A stretch of DNA of 64,000 nucleotides from Vibrio sp. 16 (lineage in GTDB: Bacteria; Pseudomonadota; Gammaproteobacteria; Enterobacterales; Vibrionaceae): positions 2,728,001 through 2,792,000 of the forward strand of contig NZ_OY808997.1 in NCBI RefSeq assembly GCF_963681195.1. Direction: 5' to 3'. Shown piece by piece: positions 9,865 to 18,929 of this stretch (position 1 is its first letter; each line of letters starts with the position of its first letter). Below the pieces are notes generated by a model that worked only from the letters and a program-made list of their open reading frames with translations, did not search any database and had not been told where the DNA came from. A program made the translations under genes and the position numbers.

Positions 9865-11043
9865 ATGCTGACCCCTACCCCCTACGGCTGGATATCCCAG
9901 TATTTTGTTGGTTTTTTCTTTGCGTATGGTGTCTATTTGCCGTTTTGGGCCTTGTGGTTTGAAGAGCAGGGCGTCTCTCCGACCGATATTGGTCTTTTGG
10001 TTGGTATTGGTTTCGCGACCCGCTGCGTCGCTAACTTAGTGTTGACGCCGCGACTTCATAAAGTCGAACATTTAATGCCAGCATTACGTTGGTTAAGTTT
10101 TGCCTCGTTACTCTTTATTGCATTCCATTTCTTCACTGGCGGCAGCTTCTGGATGATGGCGCTGGCGACGGTGCTATTTAATCTCTGCTGTGGTCCGGTT
10201 GTCCCGCTGTCCGATGCGATGGCGAATTACTACTCTCGCTTGAAGATGCTTGATTATGGTCGCACTCGTTTGTGGGGCTCGATTGCGTTTATTGCAGGGT
10301 CGACCGTGGTGGGCTTTTTAGTGGCTCAATATGGCAGCGATATGATTCTGTTTACCGCATTGGCGGGGATAGCAGCGGCGCTTATCTTCTCGATGCGTCG
10401 CATCAACCCAATGCCCGTAACGGAAGTTGAAGAACATACTGAAAGACCCAAGTTGATGGACTTGCTTCGTGAAGGGCCGGTCGTCAAGTTTCTTGTCTTG
10501 GTCGCATTGATTCAAGGCAGTCACGCGGCGTATTACAGTTTCAGTTCCATTTATTGGAAAGAAGCGGGCTACTCGGAAGATATTATCGGCTACTTGTGGA
10601 GCCTAGGTGTGGTCTCTGAAGTGGCAATCTTCGCACTGAGTAAGCGTTTGTTCGCAGGGTGGACACTGCGTGCGTTGTTTGTGGTGGCCGCTATTGGCGT
10701 TATTGTGCGTTGGGGCTTAACGGCATCAACGACGATACTGTTGGCGCTGGTGTTGATCCAGCTGTTGCATGGCGTGACGTTTGCGATTGGCCACATTGCC
10801 GCCATCCAATACATCCAAGATTCAGAGCCACGCAAAATGGTGGCGTTGCAGGCGCTGTATAACGCGATTCCTTTGGGCGCCTTTATTGCGTTAATGACGA
10901 CGCTAAGTGGTTGGGGTTACGAGCATTGGGGGGCGAATGTCTTCTGGGCGATGGCTGCAATGGGTGTACTGGCGTTGTTTATTCGTGTTGAACCTAAGGT
11001 GAAATCGCCACGCAAGGTTATGGAGCCTGAACCACAGAATTAA
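9865..11043 (+). CDS. MFS transporter, HcaT/NupG-like (MFS_1_like)
   Basis: Inner-membrane major facilitator of 392 residues with about 12 predicted helices. The N-terminal stretch WISQYFVGFFFAYGVYLPFW is typical of the 3-phenylpropionate/nucleoside proton symporter-like group, and DYGRTRLWGSIAFI is a conserved inner loop. The substrate cannot be read from the sequence. It is divergent from the CNBD/DUF294 gene and followed by its own terminator before crbS. Its place in the acs-crbS neighbourhood is shared by other Vibrio, which suggests, without proving, a link to carboxylate use. Confidence 0.82.
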   Translation: MLTPTPYGWISQYFVGFFFAYGVYLPFWALWFEEQGVSPTDIGLLVGIGFATRCVANLVLTPRLHKVEHLMPALRWLSFASLLFIAFHFFTGGSFWMMALATVLFNLCCGPVVPLSDAMANYYSRLKMLDYGRTRLWGSIAFIAGSTVVGFLVAQYGSDMILFTALAGIAAALIFSMRRINPMPVTEVEEHTERPKLMDLLREGPVVKFLVLVALIQGSHAAYYSFSSIYWKEAGYSEDIIGYLWSLGVVSEVAIFALSKRLFAGWTLRALFVVAAIGVIVRWGLTASTTILLALVLIQLLHGVTFAIGHIAAIQYIQDSEPRKMVALQALYNAIPLGAFIALMTTLSGWGYEHWGANVFWAMAAMGVLALFIRVEPKVKSPRKVMEPEPQN

Positions 11044-11083
11044 CCCTGTCTGATTGAGTTCAGTAGATATCCTTAGTTAAATG

Positions 11084-11111
11084 AAGGCTCTCCATGATGG
11101 AGGGCTTTTTT
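11084..11111 (+). terminator. Intrinsic terminator after the MFS gene
   Basis: A 7-bp stem GCTCTCC/GGAGGGC with a 5-base loop is followed by six T residues, 40 bases after the stop codon. Confidence 0.88.
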
Positions 11112-11154
11112 ATTGATGATAAAAAGAGAATCGACGATTCGATAAGGATATCTG

Positions 11155-14100
11155 ATGCAAGGTTGGTTGGTGATCTTAGTGTCGCTGCTGTATCTAGGGC
11201 TATTGTTTCTCATTGCCTGGTACGGTGACAAGCAGACGAAGTGGTTGGCAAAATGGCGACCATGGATTTATAGCTTGTCGATTGCGGTTTATTGTACTTC
11301 TTGGACCTTCTATGGCACGGTCGGGCAAGCGAGTAATAACCCTTGGTCTTTTCTGCCCATTTATATCGCCCCGATTATTGTGTTTACCCTCGGATGGCGA
11401 ATACTTGCGCGTTTGATCATCACCGCAAAACGCGAACACATTACCTCAATCGCCGACTTTATTGCTGCCCGCTATGGTAAGTCGCAAGGGTTAGCGGTGG
11501 TCGTCACCTTAATTGCGGTCGCGGGTATCTTGCCGTACATCGCCCTTCAGTTACGCGGCATTACCATGGGGCTTGAGATCATCGCGCCAGATCTCGCGGA
11601 CAATGTTTCCGGGCAAGGGTTTGATGTCTCTTGGTTTGTTGTCGCCGCATTAGCCATCTTCACTATGCTGTTTGGTACTCGTCATATTGATAACACCGAG
11701 CATCATCGCGGCATGATGATGGCCATCGCATTTGAATCTTTGCTTAAGTTAGTCGCCTTCTTAGTGGTGGGCTGCTTTATTCTCTATCTTGCGCTCAATC
11801 GCAGTGACATAGAATTGCTCGACATCGCCTCGCAAACCTATCAATCCCCTAACATCCCAACCTTGGTAATTCACACCTTGCTGACCATGATGGCGATCGT
11901 CTGTTTGCCGCGTCAATTTCATACTATGGTGGTGGAGAATGAACGAGCGCAAGACCTGCATACAGCACGTTGGTTGTTCCCTGCTTATTTGGTGTTGATG
12001 GGGCTGTTCGTTCTTCCTATTGCTTGGGTGGGGCAGAGCATGCTTTCTGGCGTCAGTGCCGACACTTATGTGATCAGTTTACCGATGGCTGTGGGGGCTC
12101 AAGACATTGCCTTACTCGCCTTCTTGGGCGGGACATCAGCGGCGAGTGGTATGGTGATCGTATCAACCATTGCGCTAGCGATTATGGTGTCGAACGATTT
12201 GGTAATGCCTCTGTTACTGCGCAGAATGCGATTGTCGCAGCGCAATCATCGTCATTTCTCAGGCTTGTTGCTGGTGATTCGTCGCGCTTTGATTTTACTC
12301 TTGTTGCTCGGCGCGTGGGGCTTTTATCAAGCTTTGGGCAATATTCACTCCTTGTCTGCGATTGGCTTTCTCTCTTTTGCTGCCATTACCCAGTTTGCGC
12401 CAGCCATCCTCGGCGGGATGTATTGGCGTCAGGGCAACCGAAAAGGCGCCTACGTTGGGCTTGGATTAGGGTTTACCATCTGGTTGATTACCCTAATGAG
12501 CCAAACCGACATGCTAGCCGGTGATGCCAGCAGCAACTTCTTATTGTGGGTCGTGACACCACCCGATCTATTAGAAAACGCCGGAATAAAAAGCTCCGAT
12601 TGGGGCATTGTGCTCAGTGTGACCATCAACGCGATCAGCTATGTGTTGGTCTCTTTGGTTACTCGCTCAAGTTTGAGTGAGCGACTGCAGTCTGCCTCCT
12701 TTGTCGGTACACCGCTGCCGGAAAGTGAAAACATGAGTCTCTACCAAAGCCGAGTTACGGTCGGCGAATTGGAGATGCTTGCGTCTCGTTTTGTGGGCAG
12801 GCAGCGGGTGCGCAATGCCTTCAAGCAATATTGGATGCAGCAGCATGAAACCATGTTGCCGAATCAACAAGCGCCTTCCACCCTCATTCGCCATACAGAG
12901 CGAGTGTTGGCAGGCGTATTTGGCGCCTCGTCAGCAAAATTGGTACTTACGTCCGCTTTGCAAGGGCGCAATATGCAGTTGGAAGAGGTCGCAACCATTG
13001 TCGATGAAGCCTCTGAGCTGTATGACTTTAGTCGTGGGTTACTGCAAGGGGCGATTGAACACATTGGCCAAGGCATTGCGGTGGTTGATAAGCAGCTCAG
13101 GCTGGTGGCTTGGAACCAGCGTTATTTGGAGCTATTTACCTTTCCGACGGGATTGATTCAGGTTGGTCGGCCGATTGCGGATGTGATTCGACACAATGCA
13201 CAACAAGGGCTCTGTGGTCCGGGCGATCCGGAAGAGCATGTGCGCCGCCGCGTGTATCACTTGGAGCAAGGCACGCGTCATACCTCATCACGTATTCGTC
13301 CTGATGGGCGAGTGATTGAAGTGCAAGGTAATCCGATGCCTGGTGGTGGATTCGTAATGAGCTTTACTGATATCACTGTATTTAGAGATGCAGAGCAGGC
13401 TCTAAAAGAAGCCAATGAATCCTTGGAGGAGCGTGTACACAAGCGGACTCAAGAACTGGAAAATCTCAATAAACAGCTTGTTGCTGCGACGCAACGTTCA
13501 GAGTTAGAGTCTCAATCGAAGTCTCGCTTTTTGGCTGCGGTGAGTCACGACTTAATGCAGCCGCTCAATGCTGCGCGTTTATTTGCATCGTCTTTGTCGG
13601 AAGTGGCGCAAGAAGAAGAGACCAAGAAACTCTCGCAACACATAGAGAGTGCGTTAGGTGCGGCGGAAGATTTGATTGGTGACTTGCTGGATATTTCACG
13701 TCTTGAATCTGGGAAGCTAGATGTTAACGTGCATGCCTTTGCGATCAATGATGTGCTGGCTAACCTCAATGCGGAATTTAGTGCGCTCGCTAAGCAGCAG
13801 GGGATTGATTTCGAAATGGTTCCGAGCCAGTTGATCGTTCAGTCAGACCCGAAACTGCTGCGTCGCGTGGTGCAAAACTTCTTAACCAATGCGTTTCGGT
13901 ATAATCCAAAGGGTAAGGTGGTGCTTGGCGTACGTCGCGTCGATGGCCAAGCTCGGATTGAGGTTTGGGACAACGGTACGGGCATTGAGGAAGAGAAGCA
14001 GCAAGAGATCTTTGAAGAGTTTACACGCGGTAGCCAAGTGCGATCCGATCAAGGGTTGGGCTTAGGTTTAGCGATATCTAAGGGCATCGCGCATGTTCTC

Positions 14101-14583
14101 GGCCATCAGATTTCAATGCGCTCATGGCCGGGGCAAGGCAGTGTTTTTTCCATTACCTTAAAACGAGGATTGGAGGCGCTCGTCCAACCGCAAGCGCAAC
14201 CTGCGGCCCCCGTTTCTGACTTAAGTCACTTGAAAGTGCTGTGTGTGGATAATGAAACGGACATCTTGGTCGGGATGGAGAATCTGCTCGCGCGTTGGGG
14301 CTGTGACGTACGCACTGCGACAGACATTGTAACGAGCTTGAAATCGATCGAAGACAATTGGCTTCCTGATGTGATTTTGTCGGACTATCGACTCGACAAT
14401 GGTCGAACAGGCCTTGAGGTATTACAGCAGTGCCGATTGCGTCTGGGAGACAGCTTTGAAGGTGTGATCATCAGTGCTGACCGTACCAACGACATGATGG
14501 ATGGCATTAAGTCGAATGGGTTTGCCTTTATACCCAAACCAGTGAAACCGTTAAAACTAAGAGCAATATTGAATCGAGTCTAA
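11155..14583 (+). CDS. crbS: Hybrid sensor histidine kinase with N-terminal SSS transporter domain (CrbS-like)
   Basis: 1142-residue membrane sensor. The first 500 or so residues form a sodium:solute symporter fold with about 12 or more membrane helices. Then come a PAS-like region (about 620-740), a coiled coil (EANESLEERVHKRTQELENL), a HisKA domain with the phosphoacceptor His798 in AVSHDLMQPLN, a HATPase domain (N-box FLTNAFRYNP, G-box GLGLGLAIS) and a receiver with the predicted phosphoacceptor Asp1077 in ILSDYRLDNG. This is the architecture of CrbS, the kinase of the acetate switch, which with CrbR activates acs in Vibrio cholerae. Whether the transporter part moves a solute or only senses one is not visible. 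Its likely partner, the response regulator at 18930-19565, is also in this window. Confidence 0.9.
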   Translation: MQGWLVILVSLLYLGLLFLIAWYGDKQTKWLAKWRPWIYSLSIAVYCTSWTFYGTVGQASNNPWSFLPIYIAPIIVFTLGWRILARLIITAKREHITSIADFIAARYGKSQGLAVVVTLIAVAGILPYIALQLRGITMGLEIIAPDLADNVSGQGFDVSWFVVAALAIFTMLFGTRHIDNTEHHRGMMMAIAFESLLKLVAFLVVGCFILYLALNRSDIELLDIASQTYQSPNIPTLVIHTLLTMMAIVCLPRQFHTMVVENERAQDLHTARWLFPAYLVLMGLFVLPIAWVGQSMLSGVSADTYVISLPMAVGAQDIALLAFLGGTSAASGMVIVSTIALAIMVSNDLVMPLLLRRMRLSQRNHRHFSGLLLVIRRALILLLLLGAWGFYQALGNIHSLSAIGFLSFAAITQFAPAILGGMYWRQGNRKGAYVGLGLGFTIWLITLMSQTDMLAGDASSNFLLWVVTPPDLLENAGIKSSDWGIVLSVTINAISYVLVSLVTRSSLSERLQSASFVGTPLPESENMSLYQSRVTVGELEMLASRFVGRQRVRNAFKQYWMQQHETMLPNQQAPSTLIRHTERVLAGVFGASSAKLVLTSALQGRNMQLEEVATIVDEASELYDFSRGLLQGAIEHIGQGIAVVDKQLRLVAWNQRYLELFTFPTGLIQVGRPIADVIRHNAQQGLCGPGDPEEHVRRRVYHLEQGTRHTSSRIRPDGRVIEVQGNPMPGGGFVMSFTDITVFRDAEQALKEANESLEERVHKRTQELENLNKQLVAATQRSELESQSKSRFLAAVSHDLMQPLNAARLFASSLSEVAQEEETKKLSQHIESALGAAEDLIGDLLDISRLESGKLDVNVHAFAINDVLANLNAEFSALAKQQGIDFEMVPSQLIVQSDPKLLRRVVQNFLTNAFRYNPKGKVVLGVRRVDGQARIEVWDNGTGIEEEKQQEIFEEFTRGSQVRSDQGLGLGLAISKGIAHVLGHQISMRSWPGQGSVFSITLKRGLEALVQPQAQPAAPVSDLSHLKVLCVDNETDILVGMENLLARWGCDVRTATDIVTSLKSIEDNWLPDVILSDYRLDNGRTGLEVLQQCRLRLGDSFEGVIISADRTNDMMDGIKSNGFAFIPKPVKPLKLRAILNRV

Positions 14584-14627
14584 GGCTGGTTTCGGTTCTA
14601 GAATGATAAGTGCCGGTGCAGCAGATG

Positions 14628-14655
14628 AAAGCGCCCGCCATTGTGTGGGCGCTTT
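14628..14655. terminator. Bidirectional terminator between crbS and the pyrophosphatase gene
   Basis: AAAGCGCCC and GGGCGCTTT form a stem of at least 9 bp between two convergent genes, with A and T flanks on both sides that suit termination in either direction. Confidence 0.8.
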
Positions 14656-14666
14656 AACGCTTTGGG

Positions 14667-15320
14667 TTAGCCCTTATAGTTCTTTACGGCTTGGCTCAAC
14701 ACTTCATTCGCTACACCAGCGTCTTCTATCCCCTGCAGAACCATACCGCCGTCTTTGCCTTTGTAGTTGCTAAACCAAGTACCGACAATTTTAGATACAC
14801 CATTAAACTCGCTATCCAATTGCGAAACCGACGTGATATCGGATAGTGGAGAACCTTCAGTCATGACAGCAAGTAGTTTGTCGTCTTGTTCGCCATCATC
14901 CAGCATCTTTAGTACGCCGATTAATCGAACTTCGGCGATAGAGCCTCGTGGTAAAGAGTGACCCAAGACGATGACATCAAGTGGATCTCCATCTCCGCCA
15001 AGTTCCTTCGGGAGTGCGGTGCTTGGAATCGCACCGTAGTTTGCTGGGTAGCCAAGGTAATTGACAATACGTGGTTTGCCCTTTTTGAATTCCCAAATCA
15101 CTTGTGAGGTGTCGTCTTTGTTTATTTCCCACTTCTGGTTTGTACCCGTTGGAATCTCGATAATGGCATTGATCGTACCGCCAGAATTGATTGCCGGAAT
15201 GGACATGAGATCGACGTTTGAAGTCAGGGTGTAAGTGTCAGTTTGAGTAACGGTGTAGTTATCTGCCGCTAGTACGGGGGAAGATGCAATAAGCAAAAAA
15301 GAAAGAAGTCGTTTTTTCAT
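14667..15320 (-). CDS. Exported inorganic diphosphatase (soluble family I)
   Basis: Hydrolyses pyrophosphate to phosphate. The family I signature GDGDPLDVIVLG, with its metal-binding aspartates, lies near residue 110, preceded by YLGYPANYGAIPST and followed by IGVLKMLDDGEQDDKLLAV, all conserved PPase elements. Unlike the usual cytoplasmic enzyme it begins with a signal peptide, MKKRLLSFLLIASSPVLA, predicted to be cleaved before ADN, so the mature protein (about 199 residues) should be periplasmic or secreted. AAAAGGAC precedes the ATG. It is convergent with crbS. Acs makes pyrophosphate in the cytoplasm, so an exported PPase would not consume it directly. Confidence is high for the family and good for export. 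Confidence 0.9.
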   Translation of the reverse strand: MKKRLLSFLLIASSPVLAADNYTVTQTDTYTLTSNVDLMSIPAINSGGTINAIIEIPTGTNQKWEINKDDTSQVIWEFKKGKPRIVNYLGYPANYGAIPSTALPKELGGDGDPLDVIVLGHSLPRGSIAEVRLIGVLKMLDDGEQDDKLLAVMTEGSPLSDITSVSQLDSEFNGVSKIVGTWFSNYKGKDGGMVLQGIEDAGVANEVLSQAVKNYKG

Positions 15321-15396
15321 TGAATAGTCCTTTTCATAGAGTGTACGTAAATCTACGTCAGGACTATTTCAATTTTATTAACTCAACGAGAGTTCG

Positions 15397-15879
15397 TTAT
15401 TCAGTAAATAAGGTCTCGTATTTCACAAAGGCGGTTTGAGTTTCGCCATAGTAGAGCGTGCCTTCGGCTTGAATCGCGACGCGGAGCCAACTTTCCGCTG
15501 AGGCAGGTTTGGGTAACGTAATGTACCAGTTTTGACCTGCTTGATCGGCTGAAACCATATCGATAGGTTGACCTGTTTGATCTTGGCTGTCGACCAATGA
15601 GAGTTTGATGCCCTCGAGTGGAAATTGAGACTTCAATGAGAGCTGTAGCTCAGATTGGGTGAGCTTTTCTGAACGAAACTGCACTTTAAATTCACCATTT
15701 TCCATTCCGCAAAGACCGCTGGTATATCGGCAGTTGGATTTGGCAATCAACTTATAGCTTTGCCCTTCTTTGGCTGCGTGAGGTTTCTCACTGACCGCCA
15801 TATCAGCACCGAAATAGGCGATGATCGATAGAATTGGGGCGACTAATAGAGCGACTATAAAGTGCTTATTTTTGAACAT
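15397..15879 (-). CDS. Uncharacterised exported or membrane-anchored protein
   Basis: 160-residue protein of unknown function. It begins with a short basic stretch and one hydrophobic segment (HFIVALLVAPILSIIAYFGA), which could be an uncleaved membrane anchor or a signal peptide. The remainder is soluble with two cysteines (SNCRYTSGLCGMENG) that could pair outside the cytoplasm, and its content suggests a beta-rich fold. The start MFKNKHF at 15879 has AAGGAAG upstream; the open frame reaches 15945 but runs into the actP terminator. It lies between actP and the exported pyrophosphatase, all on the minus strand. I do not recognise a named family. Confidence 0.7.
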   Translation of the reverse strand: MFKNKHFIVALLVAPILSIIAYFGADMAVSEKPHAAKEGQSYKLIAKSNCRYTSGLCGMENGEFKVQFRSEKLTQSELQLSLKSQFPLEGIKLSLVDSQDQTGQPIDMVSADQAGQNWYITLPKPASAESWLRVAIQAEGTLYYGETQTAFVKYETLFTE

Positions 15880-15933
15880 CTTGGCTTCCTTGCTACAACA
15901 GACTTCGAATACGGTAACGCAAAATTTGGAATA

Positions 15934-15956
15934 AAAAAGCCCCAATAGGGGCTTTT
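15934..15956 (-). terminator. Intrinsic terminator after actP
   Basis: On the minus strand AAGCCCC/GGGGCTT with a 4-base loop is followed by TTTTTTATT, 19 bases after the actP stop codon. Confidence 0.9.
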
Positions 15957-15974
15957 GTGGTTTAGGTATTGTTA

Positions 15975-17702
15975 TTAGTGATCAACAGCGTCGCCAGCAC
16001 CTGCAGGTACACGTACGTGCTCAACTAAGTCTTTCACTTCTTGTGGTGTTTCTGCAGTCACTTTCGATACTGCGAACGCTACGATGAAGTTAAACACTGC
16101 GCCAATTGCACCAAATGCGTTTGGTTCGATGCCTAGGAACCAGTTGCTGCCCCAGCTTTCTAGGTATTTCCAATCGGCGATGAAGAGAATGCCTTTGTGC
16201 TGGAATACGTAGAACAGAGTGATACTGATACCTGCAATCATACCGGCGATCGCACCTTCTTTGTTGATGCCTTTACTGAAGATACCCATCATCAGTGCCG
16301 GGAAGATGGACGATGCGGCGAGACCAAAGGCCAGTGCTACCGTACCTGCTGCAAAGCCTGGTGGGTTGAGGCCAAGATAACCAGCCACCGCAATCGCCAC
16401 CGCCATGGAGATCCGACTGGCGAGCAGCTCTTTCTTCTCAGATATATTCGGATTAATAACACCTTTGATTAAGTCATGGGATATCGCGGACGAGATAGCC
16501 AGCAATAAACCTGCTGCCGTTGATAGTGCGGCTGCTAGACCGCCGGCTGCCACTAGAGCGATTACCCAGTTTGGTAGCTTCGCAATCTCAGGGTTAGCCA
16601 GTACCATTATGTCACGGTCAACTTTTAGCTCGTTGGTTGCTGCGCTAGAAGTGTATTGGATGTTGCCATCGCCGTTCTTATCTTCGAATCCAAGTAGACC
16701 TGTTTTCTCCCAGTTCTTGAACCAGTCTGGACGCTCATCGTAAGCAAGGTGCTGACCTGGCGCTGGATTCACTGTATCCATTAGGTTTAGACGAGCCATT
16801 GCAGATACTGCTGGAGCCGTTGTGTATAGGATAGCGATAAAGACTAGAGCCCAACCTGCTGATGTACGTGCGTCGCGTACCTTAGGTACCGTGAAGAAAC
16901 GGATAATTACGTGTGGTAGACCTGCTGTACCGATCATCAGTGACATGGTGTAAACGAACATGTTCAGCGTGTCGCCACGGACTTGCGTGGTGTATTCACT
17001 AAAGCCGAGTTCGGTCACCACTTGGTCGAGCCTATCGAGTAGATAAACATCGGTGCCTTGTATGGTACTACCCAAGCCAAGTTGAGGCAGTGGGTTACCC
17101 GTCAGTTGCAGAGAGATAAAGATTGCAGGGATAGTGTAAGCTAAAATGAGTACGCAATATTGAGCAATCTGCGTGTAGGTAATGCCTTTCATGCCGCCCA
17201 TTACTGCGTACATGAATACGATACACATACCGATCAGAAGACCCGTTGAGTAATCCACTTCTAGGAAACGACCGAATGCAACACCTACGCCTTTCATCTG
17301 ACCGATAACGTACGTGACCGATGCGATGATAAGACACACAACCGCAACGATACGTGCCGCGTTTGAGTAGAAACGCTCACCTACGAACTCTGGTACAGTA
17401 AACTTGCCGAACTTACGTAGGTAAGGCGCAAGTAGTAGTGCGAGAAGTACGTAACCGCCTGTCCAACCCATTAGGAATACAGAGCCGCCGTAACCCATAA
17501 AGGCAATCAGACCTGCCATTGAGATAAACGATGCTGCAGACATCCAGTCAGCTGCGGTTGCCATGCCGTTAGCGATAGGGTTTACACCACCGCCTGCAAC
17601 ATAGAACTCTTTAGTTGAACCAGCACGTGCCCAAATCGCAATACCGATGTAGAGGATAAAGGTCGCACCAACAACGAGGTAAGTGATAGTTTTCAAATCC
17701 AT
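15975..17702 (-). CDS. actP: Cation/acetate symporter ActP
   Basis: Inner-membrane sodium:solute symporter of 575 residues that takes up acetate and other short carboxylates. About 13 hydrophobic segments are visible, with the family motifs FYVAGGGVNPIANGMATAAD near the N-terminus and AFGLAASSIFPALMMGIFSKG near helix 11. It starts 12 bases after the DUF485 gene, the yjcH-actP pair known from E. coli. It lies between crbS and crbR, consistent with acetate uptake, activation (acs) and control encoded together. The insertion with ENKNGDGN-like acidic residues near 340 is a soluble loop; GFEDKNGDGNIQ resembles a calcium-binding loop but this is only an inference. Confidence 0.95.
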   Translation of the reverse strand: MDLKTITYLVVGATFILYIGIAIWARAGSTKEFYVAGGGVNPIANGMATAADWMSAASFISMAGLIAFMGYGGSVFLMGWTGGYVLLALLLAPYLRKFGKFTVPEFVGERFYSNAARIVAVVCLIIASVTYVIGQMKGVGVAFGRFLEVDYSTGLLIGMCIVFMYAVMGGMKGITYTQIAQYCVLILAYTIPAIFISLQLTGNPLPQLGLGSTIQGTDVYLLDRLDQVVTELGFSEYTTQVRGDTLNMFVYTMSLMIGTAGLPHVIIRFFTVPKVRDARTSAGWALVFIAILYTTAPAVSAMARLNLMDTVNPAPGQHLAYDERPDWFKNWEKTGLLGFEDKNGDGNIQYTSSAATNELKVDRDIMVLANPEIAKLPNWVIALVAAGGLAAALSTAAGLLLAISSAISHDLIKGVINPNISEKKELLASRISMAVAIAVAGYLGLNPPGFAAGTVALAFGLAASSIFPALMMGIFSKGINKEGAIAGMIAGISITLFYVFQHKGILFIADWKYLESWGSNWFLGIEPNAFGAIGAVFNFIVAFAVSKVTAETPQEVKDLVEHVRVPAGAGDAVDH

Positions 17703-17714
17703 CTGAGTTACTCC

Positions 17715-17978
17715 TTACTCATCTACGCCGAATTCACGGTCAATTTGGCGCATTTTCCACGCGTAGTAGAAAATAATACCTAGGAAGGTATAGATAGAGC
17801 CTTGCTGAGCAAACCAGAAGCCTAGCTTGTAACCACCTAGTTGAAATTGATTAAGTACGTCGACAAATAAGATGCCGCAGCCAAAAGAAACGACAAACCA
17901 AACCACCATTAGGTTGATCATCAGTTTTACGTTTTTGTCCCAATAGGCTTTGGCTTTATCCTGACTTTCAAACGCCAT
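17715..17978 (-). CDS. DUF485 membrane protein (YjcH family)
   Basis: 87-residue inner-membrane protein with two hydrophobic segments (LMINLMVVWFVVSFGCGILF and FAQQGSIYTFLGIIFYYAWK), the DUF485 pattern. The start MAFESQDKAKAYWDKN at 17978 has a near-perfect AAGGAGG just upstream; the frame is open to 18023 without a better site. It is always found ahead of actP and is cotranscribed with it, and it is thought to act as an accessory subunit of the symporter, although its function is not established. Confidence 0.92.
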   Translation of the reverse strand: MAFESQDKAKAYWDKNVKLMINLMVVWFVVSFGCGILFVDVLNQFQLGGYKLGFWFAQQGSIYTFLGIIFYYAWKMRQIDREFGVDE

Positions 17979-18084
17979 TGCCGCCTCCTTACGATTGGTT
18001 TTGTTGTTAAGAAAATGTTTCAATATCTACATTAGCAAGGGTGGGGCAAGAACTCTTTTCAACTTTAGTCGGGGCGTATAAAAC

Positions 18085-18110
18085 AAAAAACGCCTAAAAA
18101 TTAGGCGCTT
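18085..18110 (-). terminator. Intrinsic terminator after the MarC gene
   Basis: On the minus strand AAGCGCCTAA/TTAGGCG with a short loop is followed by TTTTTTG. It lies about 85 bases after the marC-type stop codon and upstream of the yjcH-actP promoter region. Confidence 0.75.
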
Positions 18111-18195
18111 AAATAGTTCTGGTAAGAAACTGTGATGTTAATGTTGTGTTAAATTAGCCAAAAGTCTAATGTTTGCTGGTCTATTCAGCGGAAAA

Positions 18196-18825
18196 TTATC
18201 CACCGAGATAGAAATCTTTAATTCCCATCAGCAGATTATTCACGGCCACCGCGGCCAAAATAAGCCCCATCACCCGACTAATAATCGCAGCGCCGACATT
18301 GCCAATCCATTTCTGAATATGAGTCGCCCCCAGTAGTAAAAGCAACGTAATCAGTAGCACCACAATCATCACGGCTGCGGTCAACCCTTGGTCGATCAGC
18401 GAATAGCGATGGTTGTCAGTAAGCATCACGATCGCCATCATCGCACCCGGTGATGCAATCGATGGAATAGCGAGTGGGTAAACCGCTAGATCAGCGAGAT
18501 CGGAATGGCTGATTTCCTCACTGAGTTTTGTCTCTTGTTCAGGTTTAGACTCACCAAAAATCATGGTCAGTGCAAATAGCAACAGTACCAGCCCTCCCGC
18601 TGCTTGGAAGGCGGGTAAAGGGATTTGCATGGCCTCAAGTAAAAGCTGACCCACGACAAGGAAAAATAACAGCACCCCAGTGGCGATGCCCACCGCTTTT
18701 AACGCAACAAGTCTGCGCTGCTTAGCGGTTAAGTGATGAGTTTGTGATAGGTAGACAGGGACGGAGCCGACCGGATCAATCACGGCCCACAAAACGACGA
18801 ATTGAGTGATTAAGACACTTAGCAA
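18196..18825 (-). CDS. MarC/YhgN family integral membrane protein
   Basis: 209-residue inner-membrane protein with six hydrophobic segments. Family landmarks are the N-terminal VVLWAVIDPVGSVPVYL and the central YPLAIPSIASPGAMMAIVML. Despite the MarC name, the family has no proven role in antibiotic resistance, and its function is unknown. The start is a TTG codon with GGGAG eight or nine bases upstream. It lies between crbR and actP on the minus strand with terminators or gaps on both sides. Confidence 0.87.
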   Translation of the reverse strand: MLSVLITQFVVLWAVIDPVGSVPVYLSQTHHLTAKQRRLVALKAVGIATGVLLFFLVVGQLLLEAMQIPLPAFQAAGGLVLLLFALTMIFGESKPEQETKLSEEISHSDLADLAVYPLAIPSIASPGAMMAIVMLTDNHRYSLIDQGLTAAVMIVVLLITLLLLLGATHIQKWIGNVGAAIISRVMGLILAAVAVNNLLMGIKDFYLGG

Positions 18826-18929
18826 GAGATGTACTCCCAGAGTTAGTGAACAGAGGGGTAAATCAGATTGTTGCCTGACTCCGAGAGTTTAGCAAAGTTT
18901 ACTATTAAAAAGTGTCAGGTTGGCGTCAG

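Noticed and set aside
11970..12524. 184-codon open frame inside crbS, same strand, different frame
   Set aside because: It lies wholly within the transporter-like part of crbS, which has clear homologous motifs. The shadow frame has no recognisable domain and is rich in Cys, Ser and Arg.
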